Source: Perkinsus olseni
Lineage: Eukaryota; Perkinsozoa; Perkinsida
Assembly (NCBI GenBank): GCA_013115125.1
Contig: JABANN010000107.1
Location: 1 to 64,000, forward strand
Reading direction: 5' to 3'
Length of the DNA: 64,000 nucleotides
The position numbers were made by a program, and so were the translations under genes. Position 1 is the first letter of the stretch, and each line of letters begins with the position of its first letter. Positions 1 through 10,068 of the stretch are shown piece by piece. Under the pieces are notes generated by a model that had not been told where the DNA came from, did not search any database, and saw nothing but the letters and a program-made list of their open reading frames with translations.

Positions 1-2218
1 TGAGTGATCCGCTGGTGCGCTCTTCTGCCCATGGTTCGAGATGTTGCCGACGGACACTAGGAAGAAGCTTTACGGGCGCCCTAAATTTGTCACGGATGTC
101 ACAAATATCCTGCGGTTGTCAATGAATTAATCAGTGATGTCACAAATCGCTTTCAAAGTTTTAAGAGGGTGTAAGCAAGGGCATGTTACTAAAAGTTAGT
201 AACTAACTGACTTTCAGCACAAGTGAAACTGTATTGCTGAGTCCAATCTCAACTGCAGGTTAAAACTAATTCGTAGGACAAATAAAGAAACGAAGGACTG
301 CGGGTGAGAGCTGAGGAAAGGGCAACTTGAAACCCCACCCGAAACCCGACAGGACAACCAGAAACCCGAACTGTTATCCAAGGACAAGCTGCTCCCAAGG
401 GAAGCAGAAACCCGAGCTGTTAGGTGGGTGAAGGCGGGAGAACAAATTTGGGGCAGGAGGTACAAAAAAGAGGCACGGACTAAAAAAGTTTTGACATCGT
501 GAACTTTTCCCTCTGCGAAGGCGCGTGCAATCACGGTAGATGTTAATAACAAAGTTGCATCGTTATTCTTGTGCTCGGAGCTACCCGGGGTGGAGTACAA
601 GAATGATTGCTGCCTGAGCTGGCATGAGGGTAATTACCTTTCCCTCTATGCTCAGCATTTACCCACCTAATCCTTGGGGACCAGCATCCTAATTTCGAAG
701 TCGCGGAATCAGCCTTGTGCTCGGAGTTATCCAGGAGTTGAGTGAACTTCACTCCACCCCATCCATTTTTTTCGAGTGCTGGAGATGATGCTGGTCGACG
801 ACCAGTGGTCGTGGCACATCGGGCGAGGCTTGTGCGATGGTCGTAGGCACAGCCCTCGGATGTGTAAGCGGATCCTGCCAGGAGGAAAGGAAGCCTTTCT
901 AGTTGAATGTACCCCTGAGGGGAGCTTATTGATTGATAATCTGTCTGATTGCACTGCATATCAACGCTACAGAGCGTCTCCAACTGTGCACATCGGCAAG
1001 AGTCTAACTAAGCCGGAACCGGCGTTGGACTATAAACTCACACACACCCCATCCAGTATTCAAAGTGACAACACTCTCAACCCGCGCTCGCAGAATCACA
1101 GTACTTCTCAAACAACTAGTTGGGGAGGCTTCAGCCAGCCGTTTCATCTCAGCACAACGAAACTGCTAGGCGGGACCCGCTCAGCGCATCACGAGCGCAG
1201 TAGTAGGGAGCATCAGCTCTACCGTAGTACTAGTGACTAGTCACAGGACCACTAGTGGTAGTAGTACTAGTTACGGGACCACTAGTGGTAGTAGTACTAG
1301 TCACAGGACCACTGGTGGTAGTAGTACTAGTCACGGGACCACTAGTGGTAGTAGTATGAGGGTGGTTGACTTTTTCTCTATGCGCGCCCCCGAGTTCGCC
1401 GTATCCAGAGTACCATCGTTCTCAGTTGAAGCCTCAATGCCTGTTAGTACATCATCGGCCTCAAACCGCCTTGGAATATTCGATTCGAACACACCCACTG
1501 ATGAGGGAACGACACTCTGTGCTATTCTAAGGGTTCTACGACCATGGGAGGCTTCGTCACCGAGCGGCGCGATGCTGCCTTCTCACTTGACGGGCGCTGG
1601 GTTGGTGATACCTTGGGCGACGTCATTGGCGCAGTTATTGTGACGAGCATGATTGAGGTTCAGAGTTGAATAGCTTATTGCATTTCTAACGGTGTTGGAA
1701 TGGCTATGATCGGATGTGATCGGGACCGAGTAGCGTATTATCCATCATCTGGGAATAGTCCAGTCATCGCCTCTGGCTTGGTACTCATGTGCGGAGCCTC
1801 GAGATTATACCGGTAGACCGACAGGTTGGGTCGATATCTATTACGAATCGGGATCGCAGCGCATCGACACGCCGTCAGGAAGAAGTTGGAGCGAGCAGGG
1901 GTTGATATCACCGCCATCGATCCCGGCTCGAACGTCAGCGATTTCTAGAGGCCTCAAATTCTGAATGGCCGAACTTGCTCAGACCACCTCGTCCCACACG
2001 ATAAGGTGCCCGAAAACGAGATGATAGGCTAGGTTGTCGTCCAGAACACGTAGTCCAGCATGCATGAGTGAGATTACACATCCAAAGAATGACAGTCTGA
2101 CCGAGTCTGTCGATAAATTTCCAACCTCTATCCTCACCTTACTGCCAATTCAGCACGTTATTTGCAAACAGCATCAACATCATGCCACATTCCCATGATA
2201 CAACTGAGTCTGGCCTCA
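1..2218. other. Mostly non-genic stretch
   Basis: No complete gene can be supported here. The stretch holds the minisatellite listed separately. Two short exon-like segments read well but could not be joined into a gene. One, about 1543-1669 on the plus strand, begins MGGFVTERRDAAFSLDG and ends at a stop. The other, about 1840-1948, ends in VDITAIDPGSNVSDF followed by a stop. They could be 3' exons of an unrecognised or decaying gene. Confidence 0.3.
1236..1355 (+). repeat. 30-base minisatellite, four units
   Basis: Four head-to-tail units of 30 bases (1236-1265, 1266-1295, 1296-1325, 1326-1355) differ at one to three positions each. The unit is rich in ACTAGT and GGTAGTAGT words. The period is a multiple of three, so one plus-strand frame reads through as a Ser/Thr-rich decapeptide repeat (TSHRTTSGSS). 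That frame stays open to about 1643, but whether it is translated is unknown. Confidence 0.9.
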
Positions 2219-3091
2219 CTAGAAATGATTGTAGTTTTCTGCGCGAACCGTCTGACCCCTTCTCTTCACGCGTCGCATCATTCTACGCAATCCGCCCCAG
2301 AGTTTGCCCGAGCCCTCCCCGTGGCTCACACCCTCATTGATATCTTCGTAGTCCGACTCATCATGATCCCAGGACCCTAGATTTCTCCTTGTGATTGCAT
2401 CATACTGCAGAGGTAGCGCTCTCGACTCTGGTTCCAAGATGAGGGTACCATCCCTGCTTGTGTATTGTTTCCCGACCGTCACCGAAATAACGTGACCGAC
2501 TCCAAAATACGAAACTTCGCCCCCCTTTGTGACCGCGGGACCGGATGCCGTCAAGCGCTTGATTCTGCCGCCTTTCACGTCGGCCTCGAGTCTTATCGAA
2601 GAGTCCTTATCTCCCGAGTATGTGCCATCCTCAATCTCGGACGGATCAGAAGTGTTCAGAACTCGGAAACCCACAGTGTTGCAGATCTCGTTCAACTCAC
2701 GCAGTACATTCGGCATGTGCGGGTCGATAGACGAGAAGCACTCCCGAGTTGGGTTCTCGGTCTGCGCCGCTGCCACGTACGTCCCCTGTCTGTTAGTATC
2801 CTTATCAATTCTGTACACCCAGACGATGCTGATTGGGATGTCCTTGGATTCGGTAGTCAGCTGCTTCACAGGTCTGCATTGAAACCCATTGGTCATCGTG
2901 GGCCCGGGAGTGCTCACATCGTAGATCTTATTCATTCTCACCGGCTCGATATAGTAACGGTTATCGTTGGCGACGGGTGAGCCGAAGAGCCATTGCACAG
3001 GTCGAGCTTCTGGTAGGGATTGGCTACTGTGAGATGGGCCGATCGTCAGGTAGATGAGGACTATGCTGAGGTAGCCCATGGTCGTCGTCAT
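2219..3091 (-). CDS. Secreted protein of unknown function
   Basis: Single-exon gene of 290 residues. I start at the ATG at 3091 because it is followed directly by a hydrophobic signal-peptide-like segment (GYLSIVLIYLTIG) with a Ser-rich cleavage region. The open frame extends about 100 codons further upstream, but that part does not look protein-like. The mature region is hydrophilic and mixed alpha/beta in composition. It has a few cysteines (FQCRPVKQL, RECFSS, EICNTVG), an acidic stretch near residue 250 (DHDESDYEDINEG) and a strongly basic tail (RRMMRRVKRRGQ). No family is recognised. The inference is a secreted or vacuolar protein, judged only from the leader. The upstream intergenic DNA carries several inverted repeats. 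Confidence 0.65.
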   Translation of the reverse strand: MTTTMGYLSIVLIYLTIGPSHSSQSLPEARPVQWLFGSPVANDNRYYIEPVRMNKIYDVSTPGPTMTNGFQCRPVKQLTTESKDIPISIVWVYRIDKDTNRQGTYVAAAQTENPTRECFSSIDPHMPNVLRELNEICNTVGFRVLNTSDPSEIEDGTYSGDKDSSIRLEADVKGGRIKRLTASGPAVTKGGEVSYFGVGHVISVTVGKQYTSRDGTLILEPESRALPLQYDAITRRNLGSWDHDESDYEDINEGVSHGEGSGKLWGGLRRMMRRVKRRGQTVRAENYNHF

Positions 3092-3431
3092 GTATAACGA
3101 GAACTGAAGGGTGGGAGGGCGAAGGGCTGTGCAATCGGTGAGATTCCAGGAGGGGAGGAAGCGGGGATTCATGGAATTCGGAACTCGCTCGACACAGAAG
3201 GCGAGCGAGGATGGGTACTTAACTTTCCTGCCAGGCAACCTCAATCCGTAGCCCAGGAATTTCAAGGTAGCGAGAGTGAAATCTCGGAGGATCAAGGAGT
3301 CGATGCGCACGAAATGGAATTTCAATGATGCAGAGGTTGGGAGTGTGAACAGCATGTGGTAGGGCCCTAACTGTGGAGTCCTCTGCTGCAGCAAGATCTC
3401 TGGTCATTTCCTCGATCGCATTGTCGGAGCC

Positions 3432-3495
3432 GCACCAAACTATGTTTGGTGCCTACCAGTGGCACTGAGAGTAGTGGTAGGCTCCTACCACTACT
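3432..3495. repeat. Two adjacent perfect inverted repeats
   Basis: A 9-base perfect inverted repeat with a 3-base loop lies at 3432-3452. A 12-base perfect inverted repeat with a 2-base spacer lies at 3470-3495. A few bases downstream, a 9-base direct repeat (ACCAGTACT) occurs twice around 3515-3535. All lie in the intergenic space upstream of the minus-strand secreted-protein gene. They could be cruciform or regulatory DNA; no function is shown. Confidence 0.6.
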
Positions 3496-3941
3496 GTTCA
3501 GCAGTTGAAGTTCTACCAGTACTAGGTACCAGTACTGTTCAGCAAGGTAAGAGAGACTGCCTGACTCTGGGTCCACAACAGGCCAAGACAGCGGTCTCTG
3601 CTGCCTCCACATCCAGAGAACGGAAGGCTGGGTTTAGCATACTTCCGCACTACCCCCACTACTCCTCTTTAATTCCTTATGGTTGCAGTTCAGTAACACT
3701 GGCGCTATTGAAGCATCTCGTGGCGCGCTCCGTGCGCACGCACCTCCTCTGCTTACAAGTTGTCAACGGTGTGTACTGAGTCACGACGGATCCGATGCAA
3801 CTCGGCAGGGACGAGCAATGGACTCCCTATGGGTCATGGGCTGTGGCTGTCGGCCATTGGGCGGAACGCTTCCCTTCCAATGGGTGCTTTATAATGGGCT
3901 GTTGGGTCGACAAATAGAAAAACTTCTATCGCAAGTTGCGA

Positions 3942-3994
3942 GTGTCACATGGCAGATTGAACATGTTGCGCATGTTCAATCTGCCATGTGACAC
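3942..3994. repeat. Perfect 24-bp hairpin, 5-base loop
   Basis: Left arm 3942-3965, loop TTGCG at 3966-3970, right arm 3971-3994; the arms are exact reverse complements. It begins 113 bases upstream of the p25-alpha start codon at 4055. Transcribed in either direction it would form a 24-bp stem, the size range of small-RNA precursors. It could equally be a cruciform or a degenerate short inverted-repeat element. No flanking target-site duplication was obvious. Confidence 0.85.
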
Positions 3995-4054
3995 AAGACG
4001 ATGAATCAAGTGGCGATACTCCGAAGCAGGAAAATTTTTAGTAATTATACACTA

Positions 4055-5864
4055 ATGGCAGCATCCAGCCTTCTGGCGGTGTACAAGACCTTCACGGGTG
4101 GGCGGGAGAGTATCTTGGGTTGAACAACGCAGGATACAGAGTATGTCAAGAAGATATCAGCTGCCTAATTTAGGTGGAGATACATTGATGGACGGTCGGC
4201 AGTTTGCCAAATTCTGTAGGAGCTGCCAGCTCATCGATGACCAAGCCCTCACCTTGAACGATATTGATATCGTTTTCGCTAAAGTAGGCCCCGGCTCATC
4301 ACTCTGCAGATTCTGGTGGCCGCCAATAGTGTAGTAGGTTCGGTTCCGAGGAGAGCGAAAAATTGAATTTGGGCAGCTGATTGAAGCCTTAGCTGAGGTG
4401 AGGGTCGGAAGGTGTGGCAGGGAGCAGCGGTTTTTTACTTATTGCTCATCCATCGCGGATTCCATATCAGATAGCAGATCGTCTCCACCAACCGGTATCA
4501 TGGGTTGAAGAAAGAGTCCTGCACTTCAATGAACAAGTTACTCAGGGGAGAGCCGCCACAGCAGCAACGTCCCGACCCTTTACTAGTGAGCTTCCCTCTG
4601 CGGCATCTACTGCGGATTATTTCTCTCCGCCCAGTGGCGCTCTTCAGAATTGCGCACCCATGGGTCGCCTTCGGTCGCCGAGGCGTTGCCTTTCGCTAAG
4701 TCCATGCCCGATGCTAGCTCAGTTGAGAAGGTGAGATTGCTGGCTAGTGGTATGATCCTCGGCGAATATCGTCAAACTCCTTGATGCCCGGTGGGTGCCT
4801 CTCTGCCACCACTGGCTTCTTCTCAGCACGAGCGAGGCCCTGAGAGATTCTTCTACGACCAGTCCACGTACACCGGAGTAGACATCTCTCCGACTTGCTG
4901 CTTCGACCCTCCAAGCTCAGGTGTGGCGACATGGCGGACCCAAGACCTACGATGGGGACCATCTGAGTCTCAAGACGATGGTCAAGGTGGAAGCGATGCT
5001 GCCGGCTGTTCAGTCATCGTCGACCTCAGAATCGGACGGCCGCGCCGCCTCCTCGTCCGAGGGCTATGAGTGCCTATGGTTCCACGACTGGGACTATGGT
5101 ATATTCTGGGGCCGACCGAATCGTGACTCGGAGCCGTCCTGGTAGCGCCTTTAGCACCCCTCGTGGAGGTACCAATGGGAGCAGGCTCTCTGATGAAGGG
5201 CGAGAGAACCGGAAAATTTTTCTGGTGAGGGAAGCAACGATAATGCCAGTCACTTATCACGGTTGTCTTTGTGTAGACTCCGAACACCGCGTGGAGTAAA
5301 AGCACCGATGCCAGCACAGGAGCTTCGGATTGCCGGGTAGGTCATGAGAAGCTATTCGCAGGAAAAGCTGCCTTCCTAGGTACGCGGCCCGGAAAGGTTC
5401 TACTATGATACGTCTACCTACACTGGAGTAAGTTCTTCGGCAAAGCCATCAGTTTTTGAGGAGGCAGTTTTTTATAAACGAAAACTATCGGAGCTGCGCA
5501 GGTCCATAAGGTTGGTGGTCCCGAAGTCGTTGATGACCGTACCAAGGAGCTGAAAAACTTGGTCAAAGTGAGAATCCAATAGTGCGCCGGGCTCCGGTGC
5601 TTAGGGCGGCACTCGATGTCATCATTCAGCGGCGGACGACCACTGTCGCGGTAGCCGGAAGCGAGGAAGATGGCGAGAATGGTGCGCAGACGAGCGCCCG
5701 AAGCAGTCGCCGGAAAACCACCCCTGCAACCGAAGTAGGGCAGTTGTTGACTTGCTCACGAGCGCTCTATTACCTACACTGCGTGGCAGGCAGTCGGCCC
5801 TGAGCGATTCTTCCATGATCGTGGGACATACACTAGGATACATCTCGAGAAGGCCGCCCAATAG
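4055..5864 (+). CDS. p25-alpha (TPPP-like) protein with three repeated C-terminal motifs
   Basis: p25-alpha proteins bind and bundle microtubules; alveolate members include apicortins. Exon 1 is 4055-4109, exon 2 4174-4283 and exon 3 4338-4397, joined in frame. They give the classic p25 N-terminal region: TLMDGRQFAKFCRSCQL, then DIDIVFAKVR and KIEFGQLIEALAE. The C-terminal p25 signature then occurs three times: GPERFFYDQSTYTG near 4830, GPERFYYDTSTYTG near 5390 and GPERFFHDRGTYTR near 5800. After the first two copies an intron begins right after TYTG, and the next exon continues with HGGP- or VGGP-type sequence. The third copy has no intron there and the frame stops at 5862-5864. Exons between 4471 and 5790 are approximate; linkers are Ser/Thr-rich. 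No doublecortin domain is seen, so this is not a canonical apicortin. Confidence 0.75.
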
Positions 5865-6032
5865 ATTCTCTCTGATCTGCATGCTACTCTCAGTCGCGAT
5901 CAGGATATATATAATAGTGCTCTGGTGCATGCCCAGGTGGAACACCAAATGGTTTGTCAGAGGAGCATACGTGTTGAGTGACTCAGTGAGTTACGCAGCT
6001 TCTACAGTTCTCGAGTTTGGTCTCTCAACCTC

Positions 6033-6909
6033 ATGAGTAGCCTGCAGTCTACACCAGTGTTCAACTCATCATTCGCTCTGCGTTCTGGTCCGTCGCCCTT
6101 CCAGCCCGAAACTGCGGCCTTGGCTGCCGCGGAGAGGGTGAGTTGAAACTTCTGGACATTCCTCACTGAACCCCCATCCCTCGGATGGGTCAAGTCTGTT
6201 GTAGGTCCTCAGCGCGGTCGCCCGCGGTGATATCGAGACGGTAGAGGAGGAAGTTAGCAATGAGGTGAGGGGATTCAGACGCTGAAATTCAGTGCAGGCT
6301 AATTTGATTAGAAGAGACCGCGATGTTCTGAGTTATTGCTAGGCCTCGCTGGGAGGTGTTCGTGGGGTATATAACTCCCGAGGGCAATCCTGCATGCATG
6401 TAGCAGCCGCCTATGGCAGTACAGAGATGATCGAATGGCTGTCCGACTCTGGATGCAAGTGAGCAACTCGCCTGGATCCGTCCTTCGTTGATGCTTTGTA
6501 TGCCGCTCCGTTAACATCCTTCAGTCCCTCGGAGGCTCTGGCGCAAGTAGGACTTACTCCTCTACACATAGCAGTGCTCAATGGGAGGCCTGATACTGTC
6601 AGAGTGAGGATCCAGAATTTATTGCAATATAGCAGCTCCTAGTTTCGATCTAGGGACCTTTGGGTTATGAGCCCAACACGCTATCCACTGCGCCAAGCTG
6701 CTTGATGATTTGCATAAGTTCACAATTGCTTTCAGGCGTTAATAAAGGCTGGTGCAAACATTAACGCGAAGGATTCTTCTGGAATGACTCCTCTCTCGTG
6801 CGCAGCTCTACTGACGGAGTCGAATGTGACAGAGATTGAGACGGCTAGAGCTACATGCACGAAGATACTCCTGGCAAATGGTGCTCAGACAATTCGGTCG
6901 ATTTCGTAG
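6033..6909 (+). CDS. Small ankyrin-repeat protein
   Basis: Five exons join in frame: 6033-6137, 6205-6264, 6343-6458, 6525-6603 and 6736-6909, giving 177 residues. Ankyrin repeats are visible: ARGDIETVEEEVSNEASLGG, then GQSCMHVAAAYGSTEMIEWL, then GLTPLHIAVLNGRPDTV, then AGANINAKDSSGMTPLSCAA and a final KILLANGAQ. The N-terminal 30 residues are Ser/Pro-rich and probably disordered. Ankyrin repeats are protein-binding scaffolds; the partner is unknown. In-frame TAG codons seen when reading across introns disappear once splicing is applied. The last intron (6604-6735, 132 bases) is about twice the size of its neighbours and holds a complete antisense initiator tRNA-Met gene. Confidence 0.8.
6631..6702 (-). 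tRNA. Initiator tRNA-Met (anticodon CAT)
   Basis: 72 bases on the minus strand fold as a full cloverleaf. The acceptor stem has seven perfect pairs (AGCAGCT with AGCTGCT), the A box is TGGCGCAGTGG, the anticodon arm is TTGGG-CTCATAA-CCCAA, and the T stem is CCTAG/CTAGG. Initiator hallmarks are present: A1:T72 pair, three consecutive G:C pairs at the base of the anticodon loop, and T-loop ATCGAAA in place of TTCRANY. The anticodon is CAT. No intron is present and CCA is not encoded. The gene sits inside the fourth intron of the ankyrin gene in opposite orientation, so Pol III would transcribe against Pol II. No clear T-run terminator follows within about 30 bases. Confidence 0.93.
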
Positions 6910-7912
6910 TCTGGTTTCAGTTTCGTCTTGAGTTCATGAGTTATCTCTATTCACCAACAAACCACTTCCGAAAATCGGTTGCAGAGAGCTATGTAGCAGG
7001 AGCATTGACGCACTACCTGGCGAGCTTGTTTGATTCCAACTTCGAGGCCTTGAGACTATGGGGACGTGTGTCTCGCCACGTGTGATCTACCTAGATATAC
7101 GTTCTACCCGCATCCGTGCCACGGTAGCAGTAAGACGGAATATATGGTCGAGGATAAGTAAGCAAGCGCACAACTCCACCACCATGGTCTCGAGGAGCGA
7201 TTGGGTTATCCTAAAACACCCCACTGGGAACCTCCCAGACTGGGAATCCCAGCCTCTAGGAACCTGCCAATCGCACATAACGCGCCCCAACCCCGATCGG
7301 CGATAACATTTGGGAAGTATCAGTTGGCCTTAAGGCTTTTGAAGAAAGCTGGTGACCTTCCAGTAGAGGGCTCGCGCCCGAAGGTTTGGGCAGTTAACTG
7401 GCAGGCGGTTAACTGGTGCACAACTCTGCGACCAATCGCCTTGGCGCCCTGTTTTCTTCGCATGACGGAGAACATACCCAATCAGAGACTCCCACCGTTT
7501 CAAGGGAGAAAGTAGCGTACAATTGTACGGCAGCGGCGTACCGAGGATGCTTCAGCGTGGGTACGGAAAATAACCGACAACGACCTTACAAGCCGATTGC
7601 ACCTCGTGCACGATCCCTGGGTGCTCGAGATCGAGCCATCTATTGAGTAACCGCTATTCTATTAAGACTAACATGATGGCTGGCTGCAACGCGACACAGA
7701 CGTGATAATCAAACTGGGCAGTCATGCTTACCATCTCAGAACCCATTAGCTATGACTGAACACAACTTGCGAGTAACTTTCAAAGTGTATGTATGTATAA
7801 CATTGTTCAACAACTTGCCATTGAACGGAATTCCCGCATGGATGGTCTTCATGAATGCATGTGGTACCAAGGCATCAACAGACGCCACTTGGAAAATCGG
7901 GTAGCTCATAAG
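6910..7912. other. No gene recognised
   Basis: About 1 kb without a convincing reading frame. The stretch around 7205-7265 repeats CTGGGAA and CCCAG words, and GTTAACTGG occurs twice near 7390-7410. These look like decayed low-copy repeats. Nothing else is supported. Confidence 0.4.
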
Positions 7913-8506
7913 CTAGCCCTGGACTTGAAGGTACGGATGCTGCTTTCGGAGACTGGAACCAGCTTTCAGGCCAGAAGCAACAGCTCCGGCCGTTGGCTCG
8001 TAGTCGTACTCGTCATCACTTTCGTTGTCAGGTAGTCTGCTGACAGCGAAGTGCCTCAGGTTCTCGTGCAAAGCCTTGTGGAGCGAGGGAGGCTTGATAG
8101 AAGGCACTGCCGGGATAGAAGGCGTCGGCGGGAAGGTAATCTTGGGTACCGTGACTGACGGTAGCGTGATGGTCGGCATGGTGATTGTGCTAGTAGTACT
8201 CGATGTGGTAGTAGACGCCCTAGTAGTAGTGGATGTCGTAGAAGCGGTGGTGGTTGTCGTAGAGGCGGTGGTGGTACTGGTAGTGGTAGAAGGTGCCTTT
8301 GTGGTCGTCGGAGAAGGGCGAGCCGTAGTGGTACTGCTAGGGCTGACTGTCGTACTAGTCGTAGTAGCGGGAGTAGCGGGACGAGCCGTCGTGGTAGTCG
8401 TAACACTAGCCGGGCGGGCCGTTGTGGTGGGAGTCTTGCTGTTAGATCCACACCCCTGCAGGGCAATGGCAGCTAGGGCGCACGTGAAAGCAGCAGCGTA
8501 ATGCAT
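7913..8506 (-). CDS. Secreted mucin-like Thr-rich protein
   Basis: Single-exon gene of 197 residues with an ATG at 8506. It opens with a signal peptide (MHYAAAFTCALAAIALQGCG). The cysteine in LQGCG resembles a bacterial lipobox, but in a eukaryote it is simply near the cleavage site. Residues about 25-110 are almost only Thr, Ser, Ala and Pro (TTTARP, TTTTTAS repeats), typical of heavily O-glycosylated mucin-like stalks. A Pro/Val/Ile stretch (PSVTVPKITFPPTP) follows, then a hydrophilic acidic tail (DNESDDEYDYEP). No C-terminal membrane anchor is visible. A surface or cyst-wall role is inferred. The repeat is a trinucleotide-rich tract, so length variation between strains is likely. The opposite-strand frame is a Val-rich shadow. 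Confidence 0.8.
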   Translation of the reverse strand: MHYAAAFTCALAAIALQGCGSNSKTPTTTARPASVTTTTTARPATPATTTSTTVSPSSTTTARPSPTTTKAPSTTTSTTTASTTTTTASTTSTTTRASTTTSSTTSTITMPTITLPSVTVPKITFPPTPSIPAVPSIKPPSLHKALHENLRHFAVSRLPDNESDDEYDYEPTAGAVASGLKAGSSLRKQHPYLQVQG

Positions 8507-9182
8507 GAGACGAAATGGAAAGATTAAAGAGGCCTACATCACAGGGGAGTAAGCAAATCTCGGGGTAAAGAGCTCCTGGCGATCGTCGAAGGTCCGTTCA
8601 TTTTAGGGCGAAAGCGAAATGATTTTGGGTGAACGCGAAGTAATTTCGGGCGCCGTCGAGATTTTTCATGGCGAGCGAGGACGCGGCCGTGGCGCGGGCA
8701 GGGTGACTGAACCTGGAAAAGAAAGTGAGCATCCGAACACGCCGAGTGTCGTGCTTGTAGTGTTTTAGGAGAGGCACCTCCTGAATAGAATGTATACAGC
8801 CAGTTGTATTACTTTCGACGACGAGGCATATCGGATGAGGGATCCCCTCAGACGTCGTGCCAGAGAACATCACCTTTACAATCGATGGCCATCTTTTGCC
8901 TGGACGCTCCGAAGTACTTTGGAAATCACCGCTGAATAATATTTCTCGCCGGTCTCCTCTCACGGCCCTTCTGCCGCGACCCCCGCCACCACGGATGACG
9001 TTGTGCACACTAGAGCCATCTCTGAGGAGTTCTGCTCAGCTCTAGGTTGACACATGTCCCCTGTGAAAAGTAAGATACGCCTTTCAGGAATGGCCACCGT
9101 GTCGTGATGATTATGATAGCGAACAGCCGCGTGAAGGAGCTATCCTCGTGAAAAATTCGCAGTTTTTCTTTCAACATCACCC
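8507..9182. other. Intergenic; one weak minus-strand frame
   Basis: Between the Thr-rich gene and the macro-domain gene. An open frame on the minus strand at 8598-9008 (136 residues, basic N-terminus) has neither domain nor leader, and I do not call it. The direct repeat GGGCGAAAGCGAA / GGGTGAACGCGAA near 8605-8640 is the only local structure noted. Confidence 0.35.
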
Positions 9183-10068
9183 ATGTCGGTCAAAAGTCGA
9201 ATCTCAATTGTCGTAGCGGATATAACCAAGCTGGAAGGCGTCCAGGCAATCGTCAATGCTGGTACTACAGAGGCGTCTGGCGACTCTAGGCCAGTTCCGA
9301 TCGCATTCTCTTCAGCCAACTCGTCCCTTCTGGGAGGCGGTGGCGTTGATGGTGCCATCCATCGGGCCGCCGGTCCCGAGCTCAATCGCTATTGTGAGCG
9401 TGAGTTCCAAGGCCCCAAGAGATGCCCAACAGGAGAGAGTAGAATCACTCCCGCCTTCAACCTGAAGCACTGCGAACAGTAGGAGATCTAGTGCCTGGTA
9501 GTAGTAGTAGTAGCAGTCCGTCGATTTCTCGCTCTGCTCAGTGTCATCCATACCGTTGGACCGGTGTGGCATGGCGGTAGCAGGAGGGAGCCGGAGTTGC
9601 TCAAGAGCTGCTATCAGACTTCACTGCAGCTTGCCACTGAGAATGATGTAGAGATGAGTCTGGGAAAGGCCCCTTGAGCGCTTTGCGATGTTCCGTGGAA
9701 TGAGATCTCCTGCCGGCCCGTCTCAGCCAGCCAAATCGGGTTTTTTCGGAAAACAGTCCTTCCAGTTCGTCTGGTGCATGAATTACCTTCCCGGTGTTTA
9801 GTTCTTGGTCTCAGATTGATTCGATAGCCTTCCCAGGCATATCAACCGGCATCTATGGCTATCCGTTGGACGCGGCATCAAAAGAAGCGGGTATCTTAGC
9901 TTGACGCGTGCATGATTCACGTCTTAGTCACTCTGGCTTCTCTGCTCAGTCGGCACCGTCGTAGATTATCTCAAGTCCTATCCAAAACCGTCAAAGGTCG
10001 TCTTCTGCGCCTTCGCCGAAGAGAACGCCGAGAGCCTGAAGAAGGCCCTCGATGCAATTGCTGACTGA
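9183..10068 (+). CDS. Macro-domain protein (MacroD-type ADP-ribosyl hydrolase)
   Basis: Five exons join without a frame break: 9183-9261, 9316-9478, 9542-9647, 9815-9890 and 9950-10068, giving 180 residues, the usual length of a stand-alone macro domain. Diagnostic motifs appear in order: [30 protein letters not shown] (ADP-ribose-binding Asn and Gly-rich loop), [24 protein letters not shown], and [15 protein letters not shown] (second phosphate loop). The C-terminus ends [18 protein letters not shown]. Members of the MacroD/YmdB class remove ADP-ribose from proteins or deacetylate O-acetyl-ADP-ribose; activity here is inferred from these motifs. Intron 2 contains a short (GTA)n-type tract near 9497-9513. 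There is no targeting signal, so it is probably cytosolic or nuclear. Confidence 0.92.

Noticed and set aside
5862-6342. In-frame TAG codons in the p25-alpha and ankyrin region, suggesting a reassigned stop codon
   Set aside because: The TAG in the ankyrin gene lies inside a GT-AG intron (6265-6342), and the one at 5862-5864 is a plausible true stop. Similar cases in AGM1 and Kir also fall inside introns.
8025-8501. Long plus-strand open frame rich in Val
   Set aside because: It is the complement of the Thr-codon tract of the secreted Thr-rich gene on the minus strand.
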